In this document: one piece after another, positions 49,490-57,630 of the stretch
Layout: each line of letters opens with the position of its first letter
Position numbering within the stretch: position 1 is the stretch's first letter
Source: Erythrobacter sp. UBA1916
Lineage (GTDB): Bacteria; Pseudomonadota; Alphaproteobacteria; Sphingomonadales; Sphingomonadaceae
Length of the DNA stretch: 64,000 nt
Direction: 5' to 3'
Assembly: GCA_002337385.1 (NCBI GenBank)
Contig: DDFY01000005.1
Location: 13,907-77,906 of the forward strand
Notes under the pieces: generated by a model
What the model saw: only the letters and a program-made list of their open reading frames with translations
Told to the model about the DNA's origin: nothing
Databases searched by the model: none
Made by a program: the position numbers and the translations under genes

Positions 49490-50404
49490 TCACGCTGCGG
49501 GCCGCTTCATCGCTTCGCGCGCGGCCTTGCCGATGGCGGCGGCAACCACCCGGAACATCTCGGCTGCAGGCGAACTGCGCCGCCAGATCAGGCCGACCGA
49601 GCGATAGGCCGACCAGTCGATCACATCGAGCCGCACGATCGACCGCTCGCCCCCTGCTTCCGAGCGCAGGTAAAGCTCGGGCAGCAGCGCCAGCGCAATC
49701 CCCGAAGCGACCATCTGGCGGATGGAATCGAGACTGGTGCCCTCGTAGTCCTTGAGCACCACCGCGCCCAGCTCGTCGCAAATGTCGCGGACTTGCCGGT
49801 GGTAATGATGGCGCGGATCGAGGCTGAGGAAGTGCTCCCCGGCAAGCTCCGACTGCTTCACCGCGACCTTGGCCGCGAGCGGATGATCGGGCGTGGCGAC
49901 GACGCTCAACGGCTCGCGGAACAGCGGCTCGATCTCGATGTCGTCGCCCACCACCGGCAAGGGCGCGAGCAGAAGGTCGAGCGCGCCGTTGCGCAGGTGT
50001 TGCACCTGCTCATCGGGAATACCGTCGCGGATATGCAGCTTCATGTCGGGATAGTCGCGATGCAGGCGGGCGATGACCTCGGGCAACAGATAGGGGCCGA
50101 GCGTGGGCGAAACGCCCAGACGGAAGGTGCCCGCCATGCGCTCGGCACTGCGCGCGGCGATCCGCTTCACATCCTGCACCTCGGCCAGGATCGCGCGGAC
50201 CTTGCCCACCACGTCGCGGCCGATCGGAGTGAGTGTAACCCCGGTTGAACCGCGATCGACCAGCACCGCGCCCAGCCGTTCTTCCAGTTGCTTCAGTTGC
50301 TGGCTGAGGGTCGGCTGCGAGACATGCAAGGCGGCGGACGCCCGGCCGAAATGGCCATGGTCGTCCAGCGCGACCAGATACTCGAATTGGCGCAAGGTCG
50401 GCAT
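49490..50404 (-). CDS. LysR family regulator, OxyR-like but without peroxidatic Cys
   Basis: 304 residues: N-terminal winged helix (LRQFEYLVALDDHGHFGRASAALHV) and a substrate domain close to OxyR by the LREPLSVVATPDHPL and LKDYEGTSLDSIRQM features. OxyR senses peroxide through Cys199 and Cys208; here the first position is His200 and the second is Cys209 (HHYHRQVRDIC). It could respond to another signal or regulate constitutively. Divergent from the YdcH-like gene with about 100 bases between, the likely operator. Confidence 0.85.
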   Translation of the reverse strand: MPTLRQFEYLVALDDHGHFGRASAALHVSQPTLSQQLKQLEERLGAVLVDRGSTGVTLTPIGRDVVGKVRAILAEVQDVKRIAARSAERMAGTFRLGVSPTLGPYLLPEVIARLHRDYPDMKLHIRDGIPDEQVQHLRNGALDLLLAPLPVVGDDIEIEPLFREPLSVVATPDHPLAAKVAVKQSELAGEHFLSLDPRHHYHRQVRDICDELGAVVLKDYEGTSLDSIRQMVASGIALALLPELYLRSEAGGERSIVRLDVIDWSAYRSVGLIWRRSSPAAEMFRVVAAAIGKAAREAMKRPAA

Positions 50405-50506
50405 GGCGATGATAGCCTCAATCTATCGAATTACTACTATCAGATCGATTGGCACATTACGCCGATTATGGCCAGCTTGGAGGCGAACAACACAAGGAGA
50501 CCAATG

Positions 50507-50662
50507 ATGGCTGAAGCGCACCTCAAGAACCTGCTGGCCCGGCATCGCGCGCTCGATCGCCTGATCGACACCACCAAGGCAGTGGCCCGTCAGGCAGAGC
50601 TCAAGCAGCTCAAACTGCAACGGCTGCGATTGAAAGACCGGATCGCGCAATTGTCCGCCTGA
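50507..50662 (+). CDS. DUF465 (YdcH-type) small protein
   Basis: 51 residues, a charged alpha-helical hairpin: HLKNLLARHRALDRLIDTT and AELKQLKLQRLRLKDRIAQL, the DUF465 pattern. AAGGAGA lies ahead; ATG 50507 has better spacing than 50504. Function unknown; such proteins are abundant in alphaproteobacteria. A hairpin terminator follows. Confidence 0.8.
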   Translation: MAEAHLKNLLARHRALDRLIDTTKAVARQAELKQLKLQRLRLKDRIAQLSA

Positions 50663-50686
50663 GGCGGTCATCACGGCAAATTGCAA

Positions 50687-50709
50687 GGGCGTGGGGTCTT
50701 CCCGCGCCC
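50687..50709 (+). terminator. Intrinsic terminator after the DUF465 gene
   Basis: GGGCGTGGG (50687-50695) pairs with CCCGCGCCC (50701-50709) over a five-base loop with one G-T pair; a short T-rich stretch follows. It closes the DUF465 transcript. Confidence 0.7.
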
Positions 50710-51090
50710 TTCGTCGTTTCAGTGCATGCTGGCTTTGCCGGGGATGCAAACGATAGGCTGAGGCACCACCATTCGATAGCCTTTGCCTATGGCCCAACCA
50801 CCTCCAGCCTGATCGATCTGGTTATTCGCCTTATTTTCAATCCCCTAGCCCTCTTCGAGCACATGAAAGCCAATCGGGCAAAGGATCGAGGAAACTGCCC
50901 CGCGATTGAAACCTCCGGCTGCCGGGAACATTGTTGTCATGCGGACCGGGCCCCTCTGGCAAGCAACCTCCTGGTGCTTGTGATGTCGGACCGCATCGGA
51001 CGGCCGATGCACGGGACCTGGCCTGCCCTCCTATGCCCCCCGCCTGTGCGCGGCCGTCCGATCGACAACCCTCACTTTCGGAGACGTGAC
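50710..51090 (+). other. Long non-coding spacer before the second DUF465-like gene
   Basis: 381 bases without a convincing gene. An open frame runs through it from 50722 but lacks any protein-like pattern before 51091. The centre is somewhat A/T-rich (TTATTTTCAAT at about 50829-50839), so it likely holds the promoter and a leader for the small gene and nhaA. No riboswitch class was recognised. Confidence 0.5.
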
Positions 51091-51279
51091 ATGAAGGCCC
51101 GCATCTACAAACTGACCGAATACCTGCAGCGCGTGGAAGAACGCCTGTCGCTGGAGCAACAGCGCGAGAAGCCCAACGGCCTTGCTCTGCTGCACTTGCA
51201 GCATTTGCGCCAGCGCATCAGGAGCGCCATGAAGCGCGCCATCCAGCGCCTTGCCAAGCCGCAACCGCAAGCGGCCTGA
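51091..51279 (+). CDS. Second DUF465-like small protein
   Basis: 62 residues: YKLTEYLQRVEERLSLEQQ then REKPNGLALLHLQHLRQRIRSAMKRAIQRL, a helical hairpin with the LxxLxxxRxxIKxxM pattern of DUF465. GGAGACG precedes the ATG. It ends three bases before nhaA, so they are probably cotranscribed. Function unknown. Confidence 0.65.
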   Translation: MKARIYKLTEYLQRVEERLSLEQQREKPNGLALLHLQHLRQRIRSAMKRAIQRLAKPQPQAA

Positions 51280-51282
51280 CCG

Positions 51283-52452
51283 ATGCTGACGCGCGCAACC
51301 GTGGCCCTACGCGACTTCCTGAAACAGGAAAGCGCCGGCGGTATCGTCCTTATCGCAGCCGCGCTGCTGGCGCTCATTGCTGCCAACAGCGCTGCCGCGA
51401 GCGCCTATTTCGGCACGCTCGAACTGCCCGTCGCCGTGACGGTGGGCAGCTTCGCGATCGACAAGCCACTGCTCTTGTGGATCAACGACGGCCTGATGGC
51501 GGTGTTCTTCTTCCTCGTCGGCCTCGAAGTGAAGCGCGAGGTGGTGCAAGGGCAGTTGTCGAGCTGGAACAAGGCCTCGCTGCCGCTGTTTGCGGCCATC
51601 GGCGGCATGGCTTTGCCCGCCCTAGTGTTTCTCGCGCTCAATTCTGGCTCGCCTGAAAACGTCGCTGGCTGGGCGATCCCCGCCGCCACCGACATTGCCT
51701 TTGCGCTCGGCGTGCTGTCGCTGCTCGGCCCGCGCGTGCCGGTTGCGCTCAAGGCGCTGCTGCTGGCCATCGCAGTGATCGACGATATCGGCGCAATCAC
51801 CATCATCGCCCTGTTCTATTCGGGCACTATCGATACCGGTATGCTGGCGGGCGGCGCAGCGGCGCTGGCGGGACTGATCGCACTCAACCGGCTGCGGATC
51901 GGTTCCTCTATCCCCTATGTGATCCTGACCGTGGTGCTGTGGGTCTTCGTGCTGAAGTCCGGTGTCCATGCCACGCTTGCGGGCGTTGCCGCCGCCATGA
52001 CCATTCCGCTCACCGCGCGCGACGGATCGGCCCCGCTCGAGCATATGGAGCATGGCCTGCATCCGTGGGTGGCCTTCCTCGTGATCCCGATCTTCGGCTT
52101 TGCCAATGCGGGGGTGAGCCTCACCGGGCTGTCTCCAGCCGACCTGCTCGCACCGCTGCCGCTGGGCATCGCGCTGGGGCTGCTGATCGGCAAGCAGGTG
52201 GGCATCTTCGGACTGGCCTTCGTGGCGGTGAAGCTGAAGCTGGCTAGCTTGCCGGAGAATGTGGGCTGGCGGCAGGTCCATGCGGTGTCGCTGCTGGCCG
52301 CGATTGGCTTCACGATGAGCCTGTTCATCGGCAACCTCGCCTTTGCCGACCCGGCGCAGGTCGACGCGGTGAAGCTGGGCGTGCTCTCGGGCTCGCTGGT
52401 TGCGGCGTTCGGCGGCTATGCGCTGCTGAAAATGTCGCTGAAGAAGGGGTAA
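51283..52452 (+). CDS. nhaA: Na+/H+ antiporter NhaA
   Basis: 389 residues, 12 helices, pH-regulated sodium/proton exchange at the inner membrane. The ion-binding aspartates are in VIDDIGAITIIALFYS (two adjacent Asp), and the early WINDGLMAVFFFLVGLEVKRE and AIPAATDIAFALGVLSLLG are family landmarks. Short normal loops. It follows the DUF465-like gene by three bases and precedes tRNA-Gly. Confidence 0.95.
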   Translation: MLTRATVALRDFLKQESAGGIVLIAAALLALIAANSAAASAYFGTLELPVAVTVGSFAIDKPLLLWINDGLMAVFFFLVGLEVKREVVQGQLSSWNKASLPLFAAIGGMALPALVFLALNSGSPENVAGWAIPAATDIAFALGVLSLLGPRVPVALKALLLAIAVIDDIGAITIIALFYSGTIDTGMLAGGAAALAGLIALNRLRIGSSIPYVILTVVLWVFVLKSGVHATLAGVAAAMTIPLTARDGSAPLEHMEHGLHPWVAFLVIPIFGFANAGVSLTGLSPADLLAPLPLGIALGLLIGKQVGIFGLAFVAVKLKLASLPENVGWRQVHAVSLLAAIGFTMSLFIGNLAFADPAQVDAVKLGVLSGSLVAAFGGYALLKMSLKKG

Positions 52453-52454
52453 GT

Positions 52455-52528
52455 TGGAGCGGGTGAAGGGAATCGAACCCTCGTCGTCAGCTTGGGAAGC
52501 TGCTGCTCTACCATTGAGCTACACCCGC
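52455..52528 (-). tRNA. tRNA-Gly (anticodon CCC)
   Basis: Read on the minus strand the cloverleaf is complete: acceptor GCGGGTG with CACCCGC, D arm GCTC/GAGC, anticodon arm around loop TTCCCAA (anticodon CCC), T arm with GGTTCGATTCC, discriminator T and an encoded CCA. One mismatch closes the anticodon stem, as in other bacterial tRNA-Gly. It reads GGG codons, which are rare in many organisms but useful in high-GC genomes. Confidence 0.92.
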
Positions 52529-52811
52529 AACACGCTGGATCGGCTGGATTTTTCCGGGCCGATCCAGCAGCCCTTCCAGCACCAGCGTGCGATGAGCGCG
52601 GCCTAGCCTGCTTTTTCGGCCGGATCAATCGCCGCTTTCTCGTGCCAACCACGATTGTGCGCCAAAGCTGGCCAGCCGGTGCCCCGCACGCACCAGTAAG
52701 TTGCAATCGAGGCGTTGCGCCCTATGTAACAGGACCCTCGACCGACACTGATAAACGCGTCGCCACGTGCACAAACCGTGTATCGTTTGTGCGACCGCAA
52801 GACGGGTGCTG

Positions 52812-54497
52812 ATGCCGGAATCAAACGAATCATACATATCTCCCCCTCTGGTGGAGCTGGATATCAACACGCATGATCGCGGCTTTTACGACGGCTTCAG
52901 CCGTGAGGTAACGATCCCGTCAAAGATCATCGTTTCGCTCATCATCATGTGGGCAATCTTCTTCCCGATTTCGGCCAACGCAACGCTCAACGTCGTCAAC
53001 TCTTCCATCGTTGCGAACTTCTCTGGCTGGTACGTCTATCTCGTTGCGGCACTGATGGTCGTCTGCCTCGGCCTCGCACTTATCCCGCAGGCCGGGTCCA
53101 TGCGGATCGGCAATCCCGGAGAAGAGCCCGAGTTCGGCTACTTCAGCTGGTTTTCCATGTTGTTTGGCGCAGGCATCGGCATCGGCATGCTGACCTATTC
53201 GACCGGTGAACCGCTGGCCCATTTCCAGAACAATCCGGAGATCATCCGCGGCGCCGTCGCCGCAGCATCGCCCGAGGCGGTGCAGTCTGCCTATATCTAC
53301 ACCTTCCTCCACTGGGGGCTCGCGGCCTGGGGCTGCTACGGGCTGGTGGGCCTTGCCATCGGCTACGTCGCCTACCGGCGCGGCTTGCCGCTCACAATTC
53401 GCTCCGCGCTGGCCCCGCTGTTCGGCAAGACTATGGAAGGCGCCGTCGGGCACCTGGTCGATGTCGTGGCAGTCGTGGCGACGATCCTGGGCGTAGCTGT
53501 AACCTTGGGGCTCGGGGTCGAACAATTTGTCGCTGGTCTCAGCCGACTTGGGCTTGGCGACTGGCTGCTCGACGCAGACAGCAAGTCAACGCCTGCCGCC
53601 ATCGCCATCACGCTCGTAGTGCTGGTCGGGGCCTCCACGCTCAGCGCCCTGTCGGGCGTGGGCAAAGGGATCAAGTGGCTGTCCAACCTCAACATGGGGC
53701 TCTCTTTCGCGCTGCTGGCCCTGTTCGTGGTGGTCGGCTCGGGCCTCTCCGGCTTCGAGCTGCTCGGGGTCACCGTCTATGACTATCTTCGCACTCTGCC
53801 GCAGACGGCGCTGACGCTGTTCCCGTCCGACGGCACCCCGGTGGGCGAGGCGCTGGTGCGCTGGCAGCTTGACTGGAGCGTGTTCTACTGGGCCTGGTGG
53901 ATCGCCTTTGCCCCCTTTGTCGGCATGTTCATCGCGCGCATTTCGCGCGGACGCACGGTGCGTGAATATGTGCTCGGCGTGCTGCTGGTGCCTTCGCTGA
54001 TGTGCTTCGTGTGGATGACGATCGTCGGCGGCACGGCTATCGAGCTGGAATTGAGCGGCCAGGCCCATGGCGCGATCCTTGCGGCCCCGATCTCCGATCA
54101 GCTCTTTGCGACGCTTAACGTGCTGCTCGATCCGGCCGTGGCGACAATTGTCTCCGGCCTCGTGGTGGTCCTGCTGATGACCTATATCATCACCAGCACC
54201 GACAGCGCGATCCTGATCGTGAACACGATTAACGGCGCAGGCGAAACCGATGGCCAGCGCCAGCGTCACATTCTGTTCTGGGGTGTCGCACTGGCCGTAA
54301 TGGTCGGCTCGATGCTGATAATCGGCGGGATTGACGCTATCCGCACCACCATGGTCATCGGGGCGCTGCCGTTCTCCGTGGTCGTCGCCTTGATGGGGGT
54401 GGCCATCATGAAAGCCATCACCTTCGACATCGTGCGCAAGCGCCACGGCGTGCCGACTACTGCCGAAGCCTGCGAGCAATGGGAAGCCGAGCAATAA
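52812..54497 (+). CDS. BCCT family betaine/carnitine/choline transporter
   Basis: 561 residues, 12 helices; the sodium/substrate motifs GIGIGMLTYSTGEPL and WAWWIAFAPFVGMFIARISRGRT are intact. Imports betaine, choline, carnitine or dimethylsulfoniopropionate. No betaine metabolism genes are beside it. The start is taken as ATG 52812, after GACGGG; the frame runs to 52767. The cytosolic C-terminus is short, so stress-regulation by a long tail, as in BetP, is not expected. Confidence 0.92.
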   Translation: MPESNESYISPPLVELDINTHDRGFYDGFSREVTIPSKIIVSLIIMWAIFFPISANATLNVVNSSIVANFSGWYVYLVAALMVVCLGLALIPQAGSMRIGNPGEEPEFGYFSWFSMLFGAGIGIGMLTYSTGEPLAHFQNNPEIIRGAVAAASPEAVQSAYIYTFLHWGLAAWGCYGLVGLAIGYVAYRRGLPLTIRSALAPLFGKTMEGAVGHLVDVVAVVATILGVAVTLGLGVEQFVAGLSRLGLGDWLLDADSKSTPAAIAITLVVLVGASTLSALSGVGKGIKWLSNLNMGLSFALLALFVVVGSGLSGFELLGVTVYDYLRTLPQTALTLFPSDGTPVGEALVRWQLDWSVFYWAWWIAFAPFVGMFIARISRGRTVREYVLGVLLVPSLMCFVWMTIVGGTAIELELSGQAHGAILAAPISDQLFATLNVLLDPAVATIVSGLVVVLLMTYIITSTDSAILIVNTINGAGETDGQRQRHILFWGVALAVMVGSMLIIGGIDAIRTTMVIGALPFSVVVALMGVAIMKAITFDIVRKRHGVPTTAEACEQWEAEQ

Positions 54498-54871
54498 AGC
54501 TGCAAGTTGATGGAAAGTCTGCAAGCACGCCGCCCGCAGACATGAAATTCAGCAACTTGCCCTGCTCTTGCGCCTTTACCACCCCTTAATTAGTATTTTT
54601 AAAGTAAAATCGACCGGATTATGCAATGCATTCGGAAGGTCGAATGAGTACTTTCTAAATATACACTTTTTATTTCCCGTGTTGCCATATTGCAACGCAA
54701 AGAACTCAACTCCGGGAATCTCGGCAGGTTCGGTAGCAAGCCCCTCCCCTTGCCGCTACTTGGCACGCACCGAGCGCAATATGCTTTAGCGCCAGAACTC
54801 CTTTACGGATTGCGCCGCCTTAGAAAGTGTGCGGCGCGGTCTGGGGAACTCTTTTTCAGGGGACTTTACAG
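54498..54871 (+). other. A/T-rich intergenic region before the TonB receptor
   Basis: 374 bases with no credible gene. The part from about 54580 to 54700 is markedly A/T-rich for this genome and includes an interrupted palindrome ATGCA-A-TGCAT at 54621-54631, the probable promoter and operator of the TonB receptor. A weak ribosome binding site (CAGGGG-like) sits before its ATG. Nothing else recognised. Confidence 0.5.
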
Positions 54872-57553
54872 ATGCTGAAATACTCCAGCGGCGCGTCGAT
54901 TGGCGCGCTGGCCATCGCTTTGGCCGCACCCGCTGCCGCACAGACTACCGAGGCCGAGGCAGCAGCGCCGCGCGTCGGCGGTGTCGACACCATCTTCGTT
55001 ACCGCGACCAAGCGCACCGAAGACCTGCAGGACGTGCCGGTTTCGGTTCAGGCGCTCGGCACGGAGCAGCTGGAAGAGCTGAACATCGACACCTTCGATG
55101 ACTACCTCAACCAGCTTCCCACGGTCACCGCTGGCGGCAGCGGCCCGGGCCAGTCGACGATCTACATTCGCGGCCTCGCCTCGACCACGCCGAGCCTGAC
55201 CACTGCCGGTGTTGCGGGCCTTGCCCCCAACGTCTCCATGTATCTCGACGAACAGCCGCTGGCGCAGCCGGGCCGCAACCTCGACGTCTATGCCGCCGAC
55301 CTGTCGCGGATCGAGGTGCTCTCGGGTCCGCAGGGAACGCTGTTCGGTGCCAGCTCGCAGGCCGGTGTCGTGCGCCTGATCACCAACAAGCCGAGCCTTG
55401 CCGGGTTTGACGCCAGCGCCAGCGCCGGGGTGTCCTTCACCAAGGGTGGTGAAGCGTCATACAAGGCCGAGGTGATGCTCAACGTGCCCGTCGCCGATAC
55501 GCTGGCCGTGCGCGGCGTGGCCTTCGTCGATAACCAGGGCGGCTATATCGACAACGTCGCCGGCACGCGCACTGTGCGCGAAAGCGCCCGCTTCCGCTCC
55601 GCAGGCACTGTGCGCTCCAACGGCACCGTGGTCACCGGCGCCTATGCCGATGGCGGACGTGGCGGCATTCAGGCCGCAGCCGCACGCAATGGCGAGCTTG
55701 ACGACGGCGACGTGAACTTCATCGCGGCCGACAACTCAGGCCTCGTCGAAGAGAACTTCAACGACGCCACCTATGCCGGCTTCCGCGCCAGCGCGCTGTG
55801 GGAAATCACCCCGGACTGGACGCTGAACGTATCGCACATGCGCCAGCGCCTCGAGACCGACGGCGTGTTCTTCGCCGATCCGGAGCTGGACGGACTCGAC
55901 GACCTGCAGATCCAGCGCTTCGAGCCGGATCACCTCGACGACGAGTTCTCCAACACCAGCTGGACAGTCGAAGGTCGCCTCGCGATGCTCGATGTCGTTT
56001 ACACCGGTGCTTACACTGATCGCGAGACGCAGCAACGGATCGACTACAGCGACTACCTGTTCGTGGGCCAGTACCTGCCCTATTACATCTGCGATGGCTC
56101 GGTCAGCTATCCCGGCGCGGGCGGCCCGAGCGGCACTTGTCAGGCCCCCAACCTCTATGTGACCTCCGCGAGCAAGACGACCACGCTGACGCAGGAACTG
56201 CGCTTCAGCACGCCTGACGACTTCTGGATCCGGGCCACGGCCGGCGGCTTCTACTCGGATCTTGAGCTGAAGGAGCGCAACGACTTCGCCTACCCGGGCA
56301 ACATCCAGGCCCAGCCGTTCGGCCCCTTCGCGCCGAACTATCCGCAGCCGGGTTACAACAGCGATCCCGGCCCGTTCCCGGCGGCGACGATCTTCCGCAA
56401 CGATATCCGTCGCACCGATAAGCAGCTCGGCATCTTCGGCGAAGCGAGCATCGATCTGATGCCCGACCTCGTCACGGTCACCTTCGGTGCCCGCTACTAT
56501 GATGTCGAGGTCGATTTCGAAGGGAGCGCCAACGGTTCGTTCTGTAACTCGGGTGCTGCCGAGGACGCCAACGCCTACGGCACCGATCTCAACGATCTGT
56601 ACGATGGTGACGGCGAATACACCTTCATCAACAGCTGCAACGCGGCGCTGCGCCAGACCTTCACGCTCGCCGACAGCCTGCAGGACATCATGGACGCAGG
56701 CCTTAACGCCTCACAGGCGCAGCAGGTCTACAACGCCGTGCGCGCGCCCGATAAGGCAAAGACCGATGGCTTCATCTACAAGGCCTCGATCCAGCTGACG
56801 CCGACCCCCGATACGCTGGTCTATGCGACCTATTCGGAAGGGTTCCGTCCCGGCCTGCTCAACCGTCCGGGCGGCGCCACCAACGGCTCCGGCTACACCG
56901 TGCCGTTCGAGCTCGAGACCGACGAGGTCAAGAACTACGAGGTCGGTTGGAAGCTCGACCTTGTCGACGGCCAGGTCCGCTTCAACGGCAGCGCCTTCTT
57001 TGTCGACATCGAGCGGTTGCAGACCACCATCTTCGATCCCGCCATCGTCAACCTGTTCTTCTCCGACAATGCCGCCGATGCCGAGATCTATGGTGTCGAG
57101 GGTGACTTCACCGTCGCTCCTTACGCCCTGCCCGGCTTCACCTTTTCCGGTGCCTTCTCGGTCCTCGACACGAAGATCACCAACGTGCTGGTCCCGACCG
57201 AGGACGTGAAGGCTGGCGAGCCGCTGGCCTATGCCCCCAAGTTCCAGGGCAATGCCCGCATCCGCTACGAGTGGGATCTGTCGAACTCGCTGGAAGCCTA
57301 TGTCCAGCCGCAGGTGACCTACTCGTCGTCGAAGTACACGGACATCATCGAGATCAACAAGCTGCAGCTCGGCAGCTACACCATTGCGGACCTGTCCGTA
57401 GGTGTCGTGGCTGACCAGTGGCGCTTCGAAGTCTACGGTGAGAACGTGTTCGACGAGCGTGCCGAAATCTCGGGCAGCTATGTGTTCGACCGTCCTCGCG
57501 TGACCACCAACCGTCCGCGGACGATCGGCATGCGGATGTCGTACAACTACTGA
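54872..57553 (+). CDS. TonB-dependent outer membrane receptor
   Basis: 893 residues: signal peptide (ends near PAAAQ), a TonB box-like DTIFVTATKR, a plug domain with SGPQGTLFGASSQAGVVRL, and a long 22-strand barrel closing with a Tyr-rich end (MRMSYNY). Imports a large substrate using TonB and proton-motive force. The substrate is unknown; the pattern of plug and no SusD partner resembles sphingomonad receptors for aromatic, oligosaccharide or peptide-like compounds. The ATG is decided by CAGGGGA before it. Confidence 0.9.
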   Translation: MLKYSSGASIGALAIALAAPAAAQTTEAEAAAPRVGGVDTIFVTATKRTEDLQDVPVSVQALGTEQLEELNIDTFDDYLNQLPTVTAGGSGPGQSTIYIRGLASTTPSLTTAGVAGLAPNVSMYLDEQPLAQPGRNLDVYAADLSRIEVLSGPQGTLFGASSQAGVVRLITNKPSLAGFDASASAGVSFTKGGEASYKAEVMLNVPVADTLAVRGVAFVDNQGGYIDNVAGTRTVRESARFRSAGTVRSNGTVVTGAYADGGRGGIQAAAARNGELDDGDVNFIAADNSGLVEENFNDATYAGFRASALWEITPDWTLNVSHMRQRLETDGVFFADPELDGLDDLQIQRFEPDHLDDEFSNTSWTVEGRLAMLDVVYTGAYTDRETQQRIDYSDYLFVGQYLPYYICDGSVSYPGAGGPSGTCQAPNLYVTSASKTTTLTQELRFSTPDDFWIRATAGGFYSDLELKERNDFAYPGNIQAQPFGPFAPNYPQPGYNSDPGPFPAATIFRNDIRRTDKQLGIFGEASIDLMPDLVTVTFGARYYDVEVDFEGSANGSFCNSGAAEDANAYGTDLNDLYDGDGEYTFINSCNAALRQTFTLADSLQDIMDAGLNASQAQQVYNAVRAPDKAKTDGFIYKASIQLTPTPDTLVYATYSEGFRPGLLNRPGGATNGSGYTVPFELETDEVKNYEVGWKLDLVDGQVRFNGSAFFVDIERLQTTIFDPAIVNLFFSDNAADAEIYGVEGDFTVAPYALPGFTFSGAFSVLDTKITNVLVPTEDVKAGEPLAYAPKFQGNARIRYEWDLSNSLEAYVQPQVTYSSSKYTDIIEINKLQLGSYTIADLSVGVVADQWRFEVYGENVFDERAEISGSYVFDRPRVTTNRPRTIGMRMSYNY

Positions 57554-57630
57554 TCGGCTGAACAGGCCTGATGCAGACGGCGGGGGTGACGATGGTCGCC
57601 TCCGCCGTTGTGCTTTGCTAGGGGCACCCA

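Noticed and set aside
52455..52528. tRNA-Gly with TCC anticodon
   Set aside because: The seven-base loop reads TTCCCAA, so positions 34-36 are CCC.
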